In this document: piece after piece, positions 31,870-41,260 of the stretch
How the letters are laid out: each line of letters opens with the position of its first letter
How positions within the stretch are numbered: position 1 is the stretch's first letter
Source: Yersinia enterocolitica
GTDB lineage: Bacteria; Pseudomonadota; Gammaproteobacteria; Enterobacterales; Enterobacteriaceae
Direction: 5' to 3'
DNA length: 64,000 nucleotides
Assembly (NCBI GenBank): GCA_002082245.2
Contig: NBTC02000002.1
Span: 1,674,001-1,738,000 of the forward strand
Notes under the pieces: model-generated
Seen by the model: the letters and a program-made list of their open reading frames with translations, nothing else
The model's database searches: none
What the model was told of the DNA's origin: nothing
Position numbers and translations under genes: made by a program

Positions 31870-32808
31870 CTATAACCACTTTGCATCGCGGGTAAAGGAG
31901 ATCGTTAGCCACCGATGAGGGCCGGACTCGCCAATTTCTTTGGCTATTTCATCGCGTAATTTGTCAAAATAACTGACACCATTCGTCTCCATATCTGGTG
32001 GAATAACCACATGAATCTCGATAAACAACCCCCGCCCCATGCGGGTGGCATAGTGGGAGTAATCAATAAATTTATATTTTGCCATTAACTTATCCATTAA
32101 GCTCTCAATGGCATTATCCAGATTGTCTGGCGTCATTTGTAATACTTCACGAACTGCCGAAATGACTGTTTTTATTGGCACAGGTATTAAGACCAAGGTT
32201 AACAAGGCCAATACAGCGGGGTCGGTATAAACAATCAAATGCGCATAGCGGGTACCTTCCATACACCATGAAAGCAAGAAGGCTACTAATAACGCAGAAC
32301 TGATGCAGGCCGACATTAACCAGCTTTTGGTATCCAATGCAATTAGCTCGGATTTGACTCGTTTATTTAAACGACGTTGTTTTAAAAAGAGGGTGAAACA
32401 GAAAATACTGACCACTAATGCATAAACAATCGCCCACCCCAACTCCAATTCCCTGCCGCCGTCGAAAATCCCCTTAATGGCATTGACGAATGCGTAAAGA
32501 CAAAGAAAGGCCAGCAAGCTGCCATTGAAAGCCAGAACCAGTGGTTCAACATGCCAGAAACCGTATTGAAAACGCCGACTGTGCGGCTGACCAAGTAATC
32601 GGGAAACCAATAGCGATAAACTGCACATTCCAGCATCTAAAGCAGAGAACATACCATCGAAAATAATCGACATCGAACCGCATACGATACCAAAAACAAT
32701 CCCCATAATGGCGATAAACAAAGTGCAAAAAATTGAACGTCTTAAAATCTGCTGTTCAAGCTTGGTGTCATGTAACAGAGGTGGAGCCTGTTCACTGAGT
32801 GTCGTCAT
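31870..32808 (-). CDS. Cation diffusion facilitator family transporter
   Basis: A 312-residue inner-membrane protein with six hydrophobic segments and a cytoplasmic C-terminal domain, the CDF layout. Segment 2 has the paired acidic site (IIFDGMFSALDAGMCSLSLL) and segment 5 follows IALDTKSWLMSACISS. The loop GQPHSRRFQYGFWHVEPLVL matches the usual RFPYGYxxxEPL signature. Substrate (Zn, Fe, Mn or other) cannot be told. The C-terminal domain keeps an IEIHVVIP-type strand. It is 51 bp upstream of the M24-like gene on the same strand. Confidence 0.85.
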   Translation of the reverse strand: MTTLSEQAPPLLHDTKLEQQILRRSIFCTLFIAIMGIVFGIVCGSMSIIFDGMFSALDAGMCSLSLLVSRLLGQPHSRRFQYGFWHVEPLVLAFNGSLLAFLCLYAFVNAIKGIFDGGRELELGWAIVYALVVSIFCFTLFLKQRRLNKRVKSELIALDTKSWLMSACISSALLVAFLLSWCMEGTRYAHLIVYTDPAVLALLTLVLIPVPIKTVISAVREVLQMTPDNLDNAIESLMDKLMAKYKFIDYSHYATRMGRGLFIEIHVVIPPDMETNGVSYFDKLRDEIAKEIGESGPHRWLTISFTRDAKWL

Positions 32809-32823
32809 GATTTAAACCCATTT

Positions 32824-32880
32824 TTTATTACAACCTATTGTTTTATTACAACCTATCGTTTATTACAACCAACTGTTTTA
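32824..32880. repeat. Short tandem repeat upstream of CDF gene
   Basis: TTTATTACAACC recurs three times at a 17-18-base spacing (about 32825, 32842, 32860) with a decayed fourth copy. It lies 15-70 bp upstream of the CDF start codon in a 514-bp gap (32809-33322). The rest of that gap shows only AT-rich DNA. Confidence 0.6.
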
Positions 32881-33322
32881 TGACCATCAATTTTTTTATT
32901 TAGCTTAATGCGTGAATCACGATAAGAGCCTGAAGGTTAATCCGCACTAATAGTAGTGTGTCATATTATCTCATTTTTACCAGTAAATTACGCAGTAACA
33001 CCCAGACAGAGAACCTTGTTAATCTCTTGTTTTTATTAATTTAAAATATAGCGAATCCTATTCGCAGGAATTTTATATCGCCAATTGATATCCAAATGGA
33101 TTATTCGGTACTTCATTTTCATCCTTATCCTAAAGCCATCAGCGCTCAGCGCTTTATACTTTAAACCTAATAACAGATTTGTTTAATTTTAATAACATCT
33201 GGCTATAAACAAGATTTTTCATTAATGCAGGTAAATGAGTAGAAGTTGTTATTCGTCAAGAATGCTATTTCTGCATAACGATATTATGCACCGCTTGGAC
33301 TAATACCCGTTCAGGAGGAAAT

Positions 33323-34015
33323 ATGGCGACAAAACTTAATATTGTATTGGTCCATGGCGCATGGGCTGATGGCTCACAGTGGCGCTATATTATCCCAGCC
33401 CTGCACACCATGGGGCACCGGGTCATTGCAATACAAAATCCGCTGACATCATTAGCAGATGACGTGGAGCGGACCATTAAGCTAACTACCGCCTTATATG
33501 GCCCTACCCTATTAGTGGGCCACTCTTATGGTGGCATGGTCATTACACAAGTCGGGCATCTGCAAAATGTGGTCGGTATGGTCTATCTCGCCGCTTTTGC
33601 CCCCGATGCGGGAGAGAGCTTATCCAGTACTTTTGCACTGCGTGAACCGCCTGTTGGCGCCGCTTATATTCGCCCGGATGATAATGGATTTCTATGGATT
33701 GACACTGACCAGTTCCACGAAAATATGTGTCAGGACATTGATGAGAATGAAGCACTGGTGATGTCTATGGTGCAAAAACCCTTAGCAACTCGCGCTTTTA
33801 CTGATAAGTCTGCTCAGCCTGCCTGGCGGGTCAAACCTTGCTGGTATCAGGTTTCAACGGAAGACAGAATGCTGCCGGTCGAAACACAACGCGGTTTTGC
33901 TGCTCGAATTCAGGCCCAAAAGGTGATTGAGTTACCCTCCAGCCACGCCTCGATACTCTCTCATCCACAGCAGATAATCGCGCTGATTGTCAATGCCGTA
34001 AATGCGGTTAAATAG
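33323..34015 (+). CDS. Alpha/beta hydrolase
   Basis: A 230-residue soluble esterase-like protein. It has the N-terminal strand IVLVHGAWADGSQW (oxyanion HG), the nucleophile elbow VGHSYGGMV and a C-terminal His in SSHASILSHPQ. The closest general class is the hydrolases resembling salicylate esterase / HNL type (short, HGAWADGSQW), but the substrate is unknown. RBS AGGAGG. It ends in a terminator shared with ompX. Confidence 0.85.
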   Translation: MATKLNIVLVHGAWADGSQWRYIIPALHTMGHRVIAIQNPLTSLADDVERTIKLTTALYGPTLLVGHSYGGMVITQVGHLQNVVGMVYLAAFAPDAGESLSSTFALREPPVGAAYIRPDDNGFLWIDTDQFHENMCQDIDENEALVMSMVQKPLATRAFTDKSAQPAWRVKPCWYQVSTEDRMLPVETQRGFAARIQAQKVIELPSSHASILSHPQQIIALIVNAVNAVK

Positions 34016-34063
34016 TTATCACACGCCAGCCTCACATCGGCATCATATGACAGGCGAAAAAAA

Positions 34064-34085
34064 ATCCGCCCGAAAGCGGATTTTT
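34064..34085. terminator. Bidirectional terminator, hydrolase and ompX
   Basis: ATCCGC and GCGGAT pair around CCGAAA, with a run of A before and a run of T after, so it can work on both strands. Confidence 0.8.
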
Positions 34086-34140
34086 ATCAGACACAGCATA
34101 ACACCGTGAAAGATGAGTGCTAACTATTCTAAGCGGTCGC

Positions 34141-34668
34141 TTAGAAAGTGTAACCTACGCCAGCAACCCAAGTACCGACATCAACGTTGCGGATGCGGCT
34201 CTGTTCGTAAGAAACGTCCAGGGCAACATTTTGCATTGGGTTGAACTGCATACCTGCGCCGTAAGTAAAGCCGTAATCGCTGGTGCTGCTTTTATCGCTA
34301 GCAGAAGTTGGGTAGTTCTGGCTGAAACGACCGTAACCCACACCTACCAGGCCATAAACGCTAGCCCAATCGTTGATACGGTAAGCTGGACCACCGGTGA
34401 TAGCATTGTATTGTGCTTTGTTGTATACCGACGAGCTGTCACCGAAGCTGCTTTTTTCAGTGTGAGTGAAAGAGGTGATGTAACCCAGTTGAGAATCACT
34501 CCACTCGTAACGGTATTTCAGGTTGAAACCTGAAGATTTGTTAGCAACACCTTGATAATCGCTCTGGGCATAACCACCAGAAACGGTGCTTTGACCGGCA
34601 AAGGCTGAACCTGCGGTCACTGCTAATACACAAGCTGCTACTGCTGAAAGACATGCAATTTTATTCAT
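34141..34668 (-). CDS. ompX: Outer membrane protein OmpX (Ail/Lom family)
   Basis: A 175-residue eight-stranded outer-membrane barrel with signal peptide MNKIACLSAVAACVLAVTAG..A. Family blocks are STVSGGYAQSDYQG, FNLKYRYEWSDSQLGYITSF, YRINDWASVYGLVGVGYGRF, FTYGAGMQFNPMQNVALDVS and C-terminal VGTWVAGVGYTF ending in Phe. ATG 34668 gives the family N-terminus; the frame begins two codons earlier. OmpX-type proteins mediate adhesion and serum resistance in Yersinia (Ail). The neighbour rhtA also adjoins ompX in E. coli. Confidence 0.93.
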   Translation of the reverse strand: MNKIACLSAVAACVLAVTAGSAFAGQSTVSGGYAQSDYQGVANKSSGFNLKYRYEWSDSQLGYITSFTHTEKSSFGDSSSVYNKAQYNAITGGPAYRINDWASVYGLVGVGYGRFSQNYPTSASDKSSTSDYGFTYGAGMQFNPMQNVALDVSYEQSRIRNVDVGTWVAGVGYTF

Positions 34669-35071
34669 AACCACCTCGAAAGACGCAAATTTTTAGATGA
34701 AACAAAAACACCATGAAATTATAACAATAAATAGTAGGAAACTCTGCCTACATATGATTGTCTAATCATTTATTTGGTGTAACAAAGGGTTTCAAGAATC
34801 TTCCATCTTACTAATACGCTTACGAATTTCCGCCATTCTACACCTTTTTGTGACTCCCATCACCAAAAGCCATTCCAGACTATTCTTAGTTTTAGCGCTT
34901 AAATAACCAGCAGAAATAGCGTTAAAAAACCGCAATGCTGAAAATTTATTATTTCTTTCACTGCTTTCCGTTTCTTTTTTCGCTCCTTTGGTGATTTTCA
35001 AACACTTGGCTGACATTTCATTTACACTGGCAAAAATAGCTACCTAATAATTTTCTTTGAGGCTTAACAGG
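34669..35071. other. Divergent ompX-rhtA gap
   Basis: About 400 bp holding both promoter regions. A 74-codon frame (34792-35016, minus) has no ribosome binding site, family or codon bias that I can support. No RNA gene recognised. Confidence 0.4.
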
Positions 35072-35959
35072 ATGTCTTTGTCTCCTTCATCCAAACATTC
35101 ACTTCCCTTAGTCCCTATTCTGTTACTGGTGATTGCCATGATCTCCATCCAGAGTGGTGCATCGTTGGCGAAAAGTTTGTTCCCACTGGTTGGCGCGCAA
35201 GGAATAACCTCGCTGCGGCTCGGTATCGGCACACTTATTTTGTTTGTCATCTTTAAACCTTGGCGAATGCGATTCACCTCAGGCAGCCGCTTACCCCTGC
35301 TTATTTATGGTGTGACATTAGGTGGAATGAACTTTTTGTTTTACCTGTCACTAAAAACGGTGCCATTGGGTATTGCCGTCGCATTGGAGTTCACCGGCCC
35401 GTTGGCGGTTGCCATGTTCTCTTCTCGCCGCCCGGTGGACTTTATCTGGGTAGGGTTGGCCGTTCTGGGGCTATGGTTCTTATTACCGCTGGGACATAAC
35501 ATTGGTACCATTGATTTATTTGGCGCGGCTTGTGCCTTGGGTGCTGGAGCCTGTTGGGCGCTGTATATTATTTCAGGGCAGAAAGCCGGCGGTGATCACG
35601 GTCCTGGGACTGTCGCGGTAGGTTCTCTGATCGCAGCACTGGTATTTTGCCCAATTGGCGTAGCATATAACGGCCTTGCCCTGTTCGATCCCGCCATTCT
35701 CCCCGTTGCTCTGGCTGTCGCTATTTTGTCGACGGCATTACCCTACTCACTAGAAATGGTCGCACTGACCCGGCTCCCTACGCGCACATTTGGCACGTTA
35801 ATGAGTCTGGAGCCAGCACTGGCGGCCATTTCAGGGTTGGTATTCTTAAATGAACATCTGACATGGGTTCAATGGTTGGCTCTGGCATCAATTATCAGTG
35901 CCTCTATCGGGGCCACACTGACTATCAAACCCAAGCCACAACTGGATCAAATTGCCTGA
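35072..35959 (+). CDS. rhtA: Threonine/homoserine exporter RhtA
   Basis: A 295-residue inner-membrane DMT/EamA transporter with ten hydrophobic segments in two repeats. PLVPILLLVIAMISIQSGAS, the block LFPLVGAQGITSLRLGIGTL, and PALAAISGLVFLNEHLTW match RhtA. It exports threonine and homoserine. ATG 35072 follows CAGG; the earlier TTG start at 35057 has no better site. In E. coli rhtA lies between dps and ompX; here a fasciclin-sigma-tam block has been added between rhtA and dps. Confidence 0.93.
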   Translation: MSLSPSSKHSLPLVPILLLVIAMISIQSGASLAKSLFPLVGAQGITSLRLGIGTLILFVIFKPWRMRFTSGSRLPLLIYGVTLGGMNFLFYLSLKTVPLGIAVALEFTGPLAVAMFSSRRPVDFIWVGLAVLGLWFLLPLGHNIGTIDLFGAACALGAGACWALYIISGQKAGGDHGPGTVAVGSLIAALVFCPIGVAYNGLALFDPAILPVALAVAILSTALPYSLEMVALTRLPTRTFGTLMSLEPALAAISGLVFLNEHLTWVQWLALASIISASIGATLTIKPKPQLDQIA

Positions 35960-36022
35960 AGGGTGCTGCGCGCATCAGGGCTAGTTCAGCCCTCTCACCT
36001 TCTATCCTATTGTTATTTATCA

Positions 36023-36058
36023 AACGCCAGCCCAGCACTGCACGGGTTGGCGTTTTTT
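36023..36058 (+). terminator. Terminator of rhtA
   Basis: AACGCCAGCCC (36023-36033) pairs with GGGTTGGCGTT (36044-36054, one G-T) and is followed by TTTTTT. Confidence 0.85.
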
Positions 36059-36158
36059 ATTAATTATTTTCCTTTTTTTGCATCCAAAACACCAGGCTGA
36101 TTCGTATAGGTAGATGTGAGGCAAGACTTCACCTCAACCGTCCTAAAAGGAATACATT

Positions 36159-36719
36159 ATGAAAACGCTTCTTCGTTCTGCTATCTGTGCTTCCTTACTG
36201 TTCAGTACTGTCTCTATGGCCGCCATGATGTCCGAAACTGTTATGGTAGGTGGTGCTTCGATGTTGCCGAGTAAAAATATTATCGAGAATGCGGTTAACT
36301 CAAAAGATCACACGACCTTAGTCGCTGCGGTTAAAGCTGCGGGGTTGGTTGATACCCTGCAAGGCCCTGGGCCATTTACCCTGTTCGCGCCCACCAATGC
36401 CGCGTTTGCAAAATTGCCGGCCGGTACCGTTGAAAGTCTGGTCAAACCAGAAAATAAAGCCATGCTCACCCAAATCTTGACCTATCACGTGGTGGCCGGG
36501 AACTACGATATGAAACAGTTAGAAAGTAAAATTAAAGCCGGAGGGGGTACTGCCGAGCTGAAAACTGTCAATGGCCAATCACTATGGATTATGAACAACG
36601 GGCCACATAACATTCAGCTTAAAGATGGAAAAGGGAACATCGCCAATATCAGCACCTATGATGTACAACAGAAAAATGGCGTGATCGATGTGATTGATAC
36701 TGTTCTGATGCCTAAATAA
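36159..36719 (+). CDS. Secreted fasciclin (FAS1) domain protein
   Basis: A 186-residue protein with signal peptide MKTLLRSAICASLLFSTVSMA and one FAS1 domain. H1 motif GPFTLFAPTNAAFAKLPAG and H2 motif ILTYHVVAGNYDM are clear, and the domain closes with GVIDVIDTVLMPK. FAS1 proteins are extracytoplasmic and involved in adhesion or matrix interaction. An ECF sigma gene and its anti-sigma factor follow, separated only by a hairpin; in mycobacteria the SigK/RskA pair controls fasciclin-domain MPT70/83, so this gene may be a target of that pair. The promoter lies in 36060-36158. Confidence 0.9.
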   Translation: MKTLLRSAICASLLFSTVSMAAMMSETVMVGGASMLPSKNIIENAVNSKDHTTLVAAVKAAGLVDTLQGPGPFTLFAPTNAAFAKLPAGTVESLVKPENKAMLTQILTYHVVAGNYDMKQLESKIKAGGGTAELKTVNGQSLWIMNNGPHNIQLKDGKGNIANISTYDVQQKNGVIDVIDTVLMPK

Positions 36720-36734
36720 AACCCGTCTATACTG

Positions 36735-36768
36735 GGTGCAGTGTCTCACTGCACCTGACGGCTTTTTT
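36735..36768 (+). terminator. Hairpin between fasciclin gene and sigma factor gene
   Basis: GGTGCAGTG (36735-36743) pairs perfectly with CACTGCACC (36747-36755) and a T run follows 7 bases later (36763-36768). It may act as a partial terminator that reduces sigma-factor expression relative to the fasciclin gene. Confidence 0.65.
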
Positions 36769-36780
36769 AGGGATTGGCGC

Positions 36781-37335
36781 ATGAATGAATACTCACTGGA
36801 ACAACAAATCGGGCTGATCGATGCCATTGCTCAAGGTGATCAGTCCGCGTTTGAAAAACTATACCGGCTCACTTCCCCCAGACTATTCGCGGTCGCCTTA
36901 AGAATGCTGCGCAACCCTGCTCGGGCAGAGGAGGTTTTGCACGACTGTTTCCTCACCGTCTGGCATCGGGCCGATAATTACAATGCGCAACTCAGTGCCC
37001 CATTAACCTGGTTGACCCATATTGTGCGTAATCGGGCCATCGATTTGATGCGCGGCAGTGATAATCGTCTGCAAACGTTGAACGATGACCAAACCGATTA
37101 TTTGACCGATGACACACTGACGCCTCTGGCTCAATTGCAGCAAGACAGTGAAGCTAAACAATTGGCAGACTGTTTGGCACATCTGCCGGTTGAGCAACGA
37201 CAAAGTATTATGTTGGCTTATTATCAGGGGCTTTCTCATGGGGAGATCTCTACTCATCTACAACAACCACTTGGTACGATAAAAAGCTGGATACGTCGTG
37301 CACTCGATCACTTGAAGGGCTGCGTAGGCTTATGA
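36781..37335 (+). CDS. ECF (extracytoplasmic) sigma factor
   Basis: A 184-residue sigma-70 family factor with regions 2 and 4 only. Region 2 shows DQSAFEKLYRLTSPRLFAVA and EEVLHDCFLTVWHRADNY, then THIVRNRAIDLMRG; region 4 ends with the helix-turn-helix LSHGEISTHLQQPLGTIKSW. It resembles the SigK-like group paired with RskA-type anti-sigma factors. ATG 36781 follows TAGGG; an upstream ATG at 36736 lies inside the terminator hairpin and is not credible. The next gene overlaps by four bases (ATGA). Confidence 0.9.
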   Translation: MNEYSLEQQIGLIDAIAQGDQSAFEKLYRLTSPRLFAVALRMLRNPARAEEVLHDCFLTVWHRADNYNAQLSAPLTWLTHIVRNRAIDLMRGSDNRLQTLNDDQTDYLTDDTLTPLAQLQQDSEAKQLADCLAHLPVEQRQSIMLAYYQGLSHGEISTHLQQPLGTIKSWIRRALDHLKGCVGL

Positions 37336-37997
37336 AAAACAGACGCGAATATGACTCAGCATTGGCCGCTGAATATGCGCTGGGAACCCTGCGCGGACTT
37401 GCCCGGCTGCATTTTGAACGCCGATTCCGTCGTGACCCACAGTTGGCGGCAGATGTTGCCAGTTGGCAGCGTCTGTTTACCCAACTGGATAATCAATTGG
37501 CCCCGCTGGAGCCTCCTGAACGCGTATGGAAGCGGCTGGAGTTAGAGTTACCACCAATCAACCTGCGCCATATCAAACGTAATCGTTGGTCTTATTTGGG
37601 GTGGGCTGTCGCCGCCGCACTGGCCGCAGTCCTGGTGATCCCACGTTTATTGGTAGAGCCACCAACATCCGTCCCGGTGGCCGTGCTCTCCAATAGTCAG
37701 CAAAGTGGTCAATGGGTGGTCAGTCTGGAGAAATCGACTCGTAGCCTGACATTAACTCCCCTTAACCCCGTGGTAGTCAGTGAGCGTAATAGCCTTGAAT
37801 TATGGAGTATTCCGGCGGGTGAAAAACCACACTCACTGGGGTTACTCAATACCCATGGGCCAACACAACTGACTCTGACTGAAAACCAGTTAATGGCGAA
37901 TTCGTTATTAGCAATCAGTCTGGAGCCTCACGGCGGCTCGCCCACTGGCCAGCCAACCGGTGCGGTGCTGTTTAGCGGGCCATTGCAGAATCTATAA
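37332..37997 (+). CDS. Membrane-anchored anti-sigma factor (RskA-like)
   Basis: A 221-residue protein with an N-terminal zinc-free sigma-binding region ([20 protein letters not shown]), one membrane segment ([18 protein letters not shown]) and a periplasmic RskA-type domain ([15 protein letters not shown].., [19 protein letters not shown]). It overlaps the sigma gene start by four bases, so translation is coupled. In this family the anti-sigma holds the ECF factor at the membrane until proteolysis frees it. Confidence 0.88.
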   Translation: MKNRREYDSALAAEYALGTLRGLARLHFERRFRRDPQLAADVASWQRLFTQLDNQLAPLEPPERVWKRLELELPPINLRHIKRNRWSYLGWAVAAALAAVLVIPRLLVEPPTSVPVAVLSNSQQSGQWVVSLEKSTRSLTLTPLNPVVVSERNSLELWSIPAGEKPHSLGLLNTHGPTQLTLTENQLMANSLLAISLEPHGGSPTGQPTGAVLFSGPLQNL

Positions 37998-38068
37998 TAG
38001 ATAAATATGCACGCGTCAGCGGCTATCACTTATCCGCATTACTGATCTTTTTCTACCGGAGGTTATGC

Positions 38069-38842
38069 ATGCAAGACTGGGATCCTGATTTATACCGCCA
38101 ATTTGAAGCAGAACGTACCCGCCCTGCCGGTGATTTGCTCGCACATATCAGCACTACCCAGCCACAGCGCATCAGCGATTTAGGTTGTGGGCCAGGCAAC
38201 TCTACCCAATTGCTGCACCAGCGTTTTCCGCAGGCGCAGCTGGTTGGGATTGATAACTCGGTGGCGATGTTGGCCAGTGCGCAACAGCGCCTGCCGGCAT
38301 GTGCATTTCTTGAAGCGGATATTCGCCAGTGGCAACCCGCTGAGCCACAAGATCTTATTTATGCTAACGCATCGTTACAATGGCTAACCGATCATCAGCA
38401 ACTCTTTCCCTATTTGTTCTCCAAGTTGGCTACCCACGGCATACTTGCGGTCCAGATGCCAGATAATCTGGAGGAGCCCAGCCATCGAGCTATGCGTGAA
38501 GTTGCAGAAAACGGTCCATGGCAGCAAACACTACAAGAGGCGGGGGCAATACGGGCGAAGGTTCTGTCAGCCAATCAGTATTATGACTTACTGGCCCCCA
38601 ATGCAGAGCGGATAGATATTTGGCGCACTACCTATTACCACCCGATGCCTTCAGCGCAAGCCATCGTCGATTGGCTGCGAGCCACAGGTTTACGGCCTTT
38701 TCTTGAACCGCTCTCTGAAGCAATGCGATTGGATTTTTTGCAAGACTATCTGGCAATCATTGATGTGGCCTATCCGCAACAGGCCGATGGTCGCCGTTTG
38801 TTGGCATTCCCCCGCTTGTTTATTGTTGCCCACGCTCAGTAG
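38069..38842 (+). CDS. tam: Trans-aconitate 2-methyltransferase
   Basis: A 257-residue SAM-dependent methyltransferase that methylates trans-aconitate. Motif [16 protein letters not shown], the downstream [39 protein letters not shown] and [20 protein letters not shown], plus [12 protein letters not shown], match E. coli Tam. RBS CGGAGG. Single gene. Confidence 0.9.
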   Translation: MQDWDPDLYRQFEAERTRPAGDLLAHISTTQPQRISDLGCGPGNSTQLLHQRFPQAQLVGIDNSVAMLASAQQRLPACAFLEADIRQWQPAEPQDLIYANASLQWLTDHQQLFPYLFSKLATHGILAVQMPDNLEEPSHRAMREVAENGPWQQTLQEAGAIRAKVLSANQYYDLLAPNAERIDIWRTTYYHPMPSAQAIVDWLRATGLRPFLEPLSEAMRLDFLQDYLAIIDVAYPQQADGRRLLAFPRLFIVAHAQ

Positions 38843-39238
38843 TCATACCGGGTATGCTGGTTGAATTTATTGACTGGCATACCTGCTGATTCGTTCCGGT
38901 ATGGAACTATTCATCGCATTATATATATTACTCATGTTCGCCAAGCTATTAATTAATAACACCTTCGCCTCATCCGTGGCATTAAATATTATTGAAAGCA
39001 TCCAAATGGATATTGGCCTCATAAAAACCATACAAATCACAGCAATAGTTATTTTCAATTAGCCATAAACACCGCGATGATAATATTATTAAAAAGAAAC
39101 AATAAATTACATTTACAAATAAACACCACTATCAACTATTTAATTGATAGGCCGAATCTACCCTACAAACTTAAATATCTTTGTTATACTTATTGCGGTG
39201 AAGAAATTGGTAATCAACTCAATAAAGGGATACCTATT
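38843..39238. promoter_or_regulatory. tam-dps gap with dps promoter region
   Basis: TTATACT at 39184-39190 is a good -10 element about 50 bp before the dps start; no clear -35 is visible, which would suit a stationary-phase (sigmaS) promoter like that of E. coli dps. A 63-codon antisense frame (38867-39058) starts at TTG and has no support. Confidence 0.35.
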
Positions 39239-39742
39239 ATGAGTACAGCAAAACTGGTAAAAACAAAATCTTCCGAACTGCTCTACACTCGCAACGATGT
39301 TGAAGAACATGTCAAAGTTGACACAGTGAAAGTATTAAACCGTATGGTTATTCAGTTTATTGATCTGTCGCTGATGACCAAACAGGCTCACTGGAATATG
39401 CGCGGTGCCAACTTTATCGCGGTGCATGAAATGCTGGATGGCTTCCGCACAGCCCTCACTGATCACCTAGATACCTTCGCAGAACGAGCGGTACAACTCG
39501 GTGGTGTCGCGCTCGGAACCACACAAGTCATTAATGATAAAACACCGCTGAAAAGTTACCCAACCAATATCCATAGCGTGCAAGAACATCTTAAAGCGCT
39601 GGCAGATCGCTACGCCGTGGTTGCTAATGATATTCGTAAGGCAATTTCAGAAGTAGAAGATGAAGACAGTGCTGATATGTTTACTGCCGCATCACGTGAT
39701 CTGGATAAATTCCTGTGGTTTATCGAGTCAAATATTGAGTAA
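39239..39742 (+). CDS. dps: DNA-protecting ferritin-like protein Dps
   Basis: A 167-residue four-helix protein that forms a dodecamer, coats DNA and oxidises and stores iron. The ferroxidase block [12 protein letters not shown].., [31 protein letters not shown] carries the conserved His, Asp and Glu residues. The N-terminus [12 protein letters not shown] is Lys-rich, as in E. coli Dps (same length). I chose ATG 39239 over the open upstream frame. It is near glnHPQ, as in E. coli. Confidence 0.95.
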   Translation: MSTAKLVKTKSSELLYTRNDVEEHVKVDTVKVLNRMVIQFIDLSLMTKQAHWNMRGANFIAVHEMLDGFRTALTDHLDTFAERAVQLGGVALGTTQVINDKTPLKSYPTNIHSVQEHLKALADRYAVVANDIRKAISEVEDEDSADMFTAASRDLDKFLWFIESNIE

Positions 39743-39754
39743 TCCTCAGTATGA

Positions 39755-39838
39755 TACCCAATAGATCGTAAAATGGCAGGAAGATAGACCGGGTAATGAG
39801 AATAGCCAATACACCTGCAATTTTAGCGAAGATGGGTA
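39755..39838. repeat. Internally deleted ERIC-like element (84 bp)
   Basis: Ends are inverted (TACCCA..TGGGTA). The left part (caatagat.. aaatggcaggaaga) and right part (gggtaatgag..gccaatacacctgcaa) match the full ERIC at the left end of the window, but about 42 central bases with the main hairpin are absent. It lies between dps and ybiI. Confidence 0.7.
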
Positions 39839-39874
39839 CAGGGCCGGTTATCCGGCCCTACGCACGGAGGTCAT

Positions 39875-40141
39875 ATGGCAAGTGGATGGGCCGGCGACGG
39901 CGCAGTACAAGATCAAATTGACTCCACCGTTGAAGATGCGGTACAACGCGCAAGACAGGCGCTTGGCAGTGGTGAAAGTGAGCTATATTGCCTTGAATGT
40001 GGTCAAGCCATTCCAGAAGCACGGCGTAAAGTTCTGGCGGGGGTAAAATATTGCCTGAACTGCCAGAATCAATTAGACAAGCATCAGGCCAGCCATGCCG
40101 GATATAACCGCCGTGGCAGTAAAGATAGCCAACTCAGATAG
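39875..40141 (+). CDS. ybiI: DksA/TraR-type C4 zinc finger protein YbiI
   Basis: An 88-residue protein with one C-x2-C...C-x2-C zinc finger (CLEC and CLNC) preceded by an amphipathic helix (VEDAVQRARQALGSGES), the TraR/DksA C-terminal layout. Such small proteins can act on RNA polymerase, but the role of YbiI is not known. RBS GGAGG. It is the same length as E. coli YbiI and lies in the same dps-glnH neighbourhood. Confidence 0.9.
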   Translation: MASGWAGDGAVQDQIDSTVEDAVQRARQALGSGESELYCLECGQAIPEARRKVLAGVKYCLNCQNQLDKHQASHAGYNRRGSKDSQLR

Positions 40142-40280
40142 CAATCCCTCCCCTTCATCCCCCTTATTGCACCATTATCGAACAAAAATCGGAGATAGTT
40201 AACAATATTGTTACATTGATGTTGATTATCGATTGTACATTATTAACGAACTAGTTAATAATAAGTAAATAATGGATTAG

Positions 40281-40330
40281 TTGCACCAAAATGATATTAA
40301 CGCACTATTTTGGTGAGTCATGATGGTGCA
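40281..40330 (+). promoter_or_regulatory. NtrC-like sites upstream of glnH
   Basis: GCACTATTTTGGTGA at 40302-40316 fits the NtrC pattern GCACYA-N3-TGGTGC at most positions. A further half site GCACCA lies at 40283 and TGGTGC at 40324. They sit 85-120 bp upstream of the sigma54-type promoter. Confidence 0.6.
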
Positions 40331-40402
40331 AACAATGTCAGCTAAGTAATTGCATGCTAATCACTTAGAATAATTTCGTTATTTTTAAATAACTTGCATT
40401 TC

Positions 40403-40418
40403 TGGCACGATCTTTTCA
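40403..40418 (+). promoter_or_regulatory. Sigma54-type promoter of glnHPQ
   Basis: TGGCACGATCTTTTCA has a perfect -24 half (TGGCAC), while the -12 half lacks GC. As I recall, E. coli glnHp2 shows the same -24 half and a similar weak -12. It lies about 65 bp before glnH. Confidence 0.6.
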
Positions 40419-40481
40419 TATTGCTATCTGAAATATAAAAAACGGATCTCCATCCACAAAAGTACAAAGGAACTCCCACTT

Positions 40482-41225
40482 ATGAAGTCACTTGTCAAAG
40501 TTTCATTGGTCGCACTTACGCTGGCCTTTGCTGTTAGTTCTCACGCCGCAGAAAAAGAATTGATCGTTGCTACCGACACCGCGTTCGTCCCTTTTGAATT
40601 CAAACAAGGGGATAAATATGTCGGTTTTGATATCGACTTGTGGGATGCCATCGCGAAGAAACTGGATTTGAAATACACCCTGAAACCAATGGATTTCAGC
40701 GGTATCATTCCAGCACTGCAAACCAAGAACGTGGATCTGGCACTAGCCGGTATCACTATTACCGACGAACGTAAAAAAGCCGTTGATTTCTCTGATGGCT
40801 ACTACAACAGCGGCCTGCTGGTGATGGTAAAAGCTGACAACAATGACATCAAAGGCGAAGCTGATCTGAAAGGTAAAGTGTTGGCAGTAAAAAGCGGCAC
40901 CGGTTCTGTCGATTATGCTAAAGCCAACATCAAAACCAAAGACCTGCGCCAATTCCCGAATATCGATAACGCCTATTTGGAGTTAGGTACTGGCCGCGCT
41001 GATGCCGTTTTGCATGACACGCCAAACATCCTTTACTTCATCAAAACTGCCGGCAATGGCCAGTTCAAAGCGGTGGGTGAATCTATCAAAGCTCAGCAAT
41101 ATGGTGTTGCATTCCCACAAGGCAGTGACCTGCGTGACAAAGTTAACGTTGCTCTGAAATCTCTGAAAGAAGACGGCACTTACGCTGCAATCTATAAAAA
41201 ATGGTTCGGCGTAGAACCTAAGTAA
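40482..41225 (+). CDS. glnH: Periplasmic glutamine-binding protein GlnH
   Basis: A 247-residue binding protein with signal peptide [21 protein letters not shown], mature part starting [20 protein letters not shown], and the ligand-binding fold of the family ([37 protein letters not shown]). It captures glutamine for GlnPQ. It is first in the glnHPQ operon; nitrogen control is expected from the upstream NtrC-like sites. Confidence 0.96.
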   Translation: MKSLVKVSLVALTLAFAVSSHAAEKELIVATDTAFVPFEFKQGDKYVGFDIDLWDAIAKKLDLKYTLKPMDFSGIIPALQTKNVDLALAGITITDERKKAVDFSDGYYNSGLLVMVKADNNDIKGEADLKGKVLAVKSGTGSVDYAKANIKTKDLRQFPNIDNAYLELGTGRADAVLHDTPNILYFIKTAGNGQFKAVGESIKAQQYGVAFPQGSDLRDKVNVALKSLKEDGTYAAIYKKWFGVEPK

Positions 41226-41260
41226 TTCATTTTTGCCGTTTTTAGACCAGGAGAATATCC

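Noticed and set aside
34792..35016. 74-codon frame on the minus strand between ompX and rhtA
   Set aside because: No ribosome site, no family resemblance and it lies in the promoter region of two divergent genes.
38867..39058. 63-codon frame with hydrophobic N-terminus on the minus strand
   Set aside because: Starts with TTG, no ribosome site, located in the dps upstream region.
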